From positions 1 through 51,282 of the forward strand of contig NZ_JABERD010000058.1 in the NCBI RefSeq assembly GCF_013044505.1: a stretch of DNA of 51,282 nucleotides. Reading direction: 5' to 3'. Shown here piece after piece: positions 50,390-51,282 of this stretch. The notes beneath the pieces were generated by a model. That model searched no databases. It was given only the letters and a program-made list of their open reading frames with translations, and was not told where the DNA came from. This DNA comes from Streptomyces sp. S3(2020) (GTDB lineage Bacteria > Actinomycetota > Actinomycetes > Streptomycetales > Streptomycetaceae). A program made the position numbers and the translations under genes. The stretch's first letter is position 1. Each line of letters opens with the position of its first letter.

Positions 50390-51282
50390 GTGAATGCCGA
50401 CGCCACGGACGAACAACTCAGCGCTGAGCTGAAGAAGTGGACCGGGGCCACGCCCGCGCTCCATCCCGTCGGTGAACTCCTCGACCGCCACTGGGAAGCG
50501 GCCTTCGCCTATGCCCGGCTGTGCACCGACAGCGCGCGTTCGGCCGGAATGCTCACGACCGCGGCTTTCACCCGGCTCTTCGGCGAAACCCTGCGGCAGA
50601 ACGGCCCGACCGCCGCCTGGCGTCCCCAACTGCTCGTCACCGTGCGCCGGATCGCCGCCGAATGGGACGGCGACCGCAGACAGGAACAACTCCACCCCGA
50701 ACTGCGCTCCGGGACCGGGGACGGGGACCGCGCCGCGGCCCGTCTGCTGCCGCCCGCGGAGCGCCGGCTGCTGTCCGGCGCGTACCAGCGGCTGCCCCAG
50801 TCGGCCCGCTGCCTGCTGTGGCACAACGAGGTCGAGGCCGAGCCGCTGTCGGTTCCGGCCTCCCTCCTGGGACTGGACGAGGAGGACGCCGGCGTCGAAC
50901 TGCGCCGGGCCCGGGAGCGGTTGCGCGAGGAGTGCCTCCATGTGCACCGCGAACTCGCCCCGGAACAGGAGTGCCGCAGCTACGTCAGGATGCTCGACGT
51001 CACCTTCCGGCGCGGTGGCGTCGACGTCGACCCCGACCTCCACGCACACCTGGACCGCTGCAAGCACTGCCGCGACACCGCCGACCAACTGCACCAGTTC
51101 AACGACGGCCACCTCGGCGTCGCCCTGGCGGAAGCCGTGCTCGGCTGGGGCGGCCGCGCCTACGCGGAGTCCCGCAGCGCCGTGCAGGAGGAGCCGGCAC
51201 CGGCGCCGGTGCCCGAGCAGCCGCAGACCCGGCCCCTGGCGGTCCCCGGCGAACCCTTCTTCGACGTGACCCCCACCACCCC
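50390..51282 (+). CDS. ECF sigma-factor-like protein with C-terminal zinc motif (3' end beyond window)
   Basis: GTG 50390 opens a frame of 297 codons that runs off the window. Residues about 25-75 (ELLDRHWEAAFAYARLCTDSAR, TAAFTRLFGETLRQ) resemble sigma region 2. Residues about 125-195 (LSGAYQRLPQSARCLLWHNEVEAEPLSVPASLLGLDEEDAGVELRRARERLREECL) resemble region 4 with an HTH. HAHLDRCKHCRDT then gives HxxxCxxC, the anti-sigma zinc motif. The rest is Pro/Gln-rich. The combination of sigma and zinc-binding parts on one chain, followed by a linker, is seen in some Streptomyces sigma-like proteins with C-terminal domains. The RBS is GAGAGGAATG (50375-50384). Confidence 0.65.
   Translation, partial: MNADATDEQLSAELKKWTGATPALHPVGELLDRHWEAAFAYARLCTDSARSAGMLTTAAFTRLFGETLRQNGPTAAWRPQLLVTVRRIAAEWDGDRRQEQLHPELRSGTGDGDRAAARLLPPAERRLLSGAYQRLPQSARCLLWHNEVEAEPLSVPASLLGLDEEDAGVELRRARERLREECLHVHRELAPEQECRSYVRMLDVTFRRGGVDVDPDLHAHLDRCKHCRDTADQLHQFNDGHLGVALAEAVLGWGGRAYAESRSAVQEEPAPAPVPEQPQTRPLAVPGEPFFDVTPTT

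Overview
The window is high-GC actinobacterial chromosome, almost certainly Streptomyces. The evidence is GTG/ATG starts with strong third-position GC bias, a complete conservon (cvnA-D plus P450), an EF-Tu3-type tuf paralogue, many TetR/MarR/AraC/LAL regulators, and copies of the GC-rich hairpin repeat common between Streptomyces genes. No rRNA, tRNA, CRISPR array or intact transposase gene was seen.

Left part (1-12.5 kb): a decayed TetR remnant precedes a three-gene coupled operon (540-2802). Its central product is an XRE-HTH protein that resembles telomere-associated (Tap-like) proteins and carries a family-B-polymerase-like motif A. Then come an SDR behind a MerR-type promoter, a HhH+PHP protein, a TauE/SafE transporter, VanZ-like and DUF4230 membrane proteins, a P450 with an altered ExxR motif, a divergent PRPP synthetase next to a divergent EF-Tu, and a STAS antagonist.

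Middle part (12-29 kb): a MarR regulator faces an aldehyde/alcohol dehydrogenase pair across two operators. A quinone-oxidoreductase-like gene faces a GlxA/AraC regulator. A lipoprotein gene and a DUF1304-TetR operon with twin operators follow. Next is a putative rifamycin-resistance unit: a RAE-like element, a rifamycin-type glycosyltransferase and HelR. It ends against a PucR-type regulator carrying a Gly/Pro-rich insertion, which is followed by the conservon with its P450.

Right part (29-51.3 kb): an unusual protein with isoprenoid-synthase-like Asp-rich motifs lies convergent to the conservon. Then come an amidohydrolase and APC permease facing a TetR, small oxidoreductase and VOC genes, and a LysE exporter gene that carries an in-frame 177-bp palindromic MITE-like insertion. 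After these are a TetR/DUF1348 pair with twin operators, an MBL hydrolase, three alpha/beta hydrolases beside a large LAL regulator, an aldo/keto reductase, a PhyH dioxygenase facing an AraC regulator, and the start of a sigma-factor-like gene cut by the window end.

The best candidates for new biology are the in-frame palindromic element in lysE (38486-38666), the Tap/PolB-like operon (540-2802), and the Asp-rich all-alpha protein (29321-31039). The RAE-rgt-helR unit is probably a recognisable resistance locus rather than a new one.
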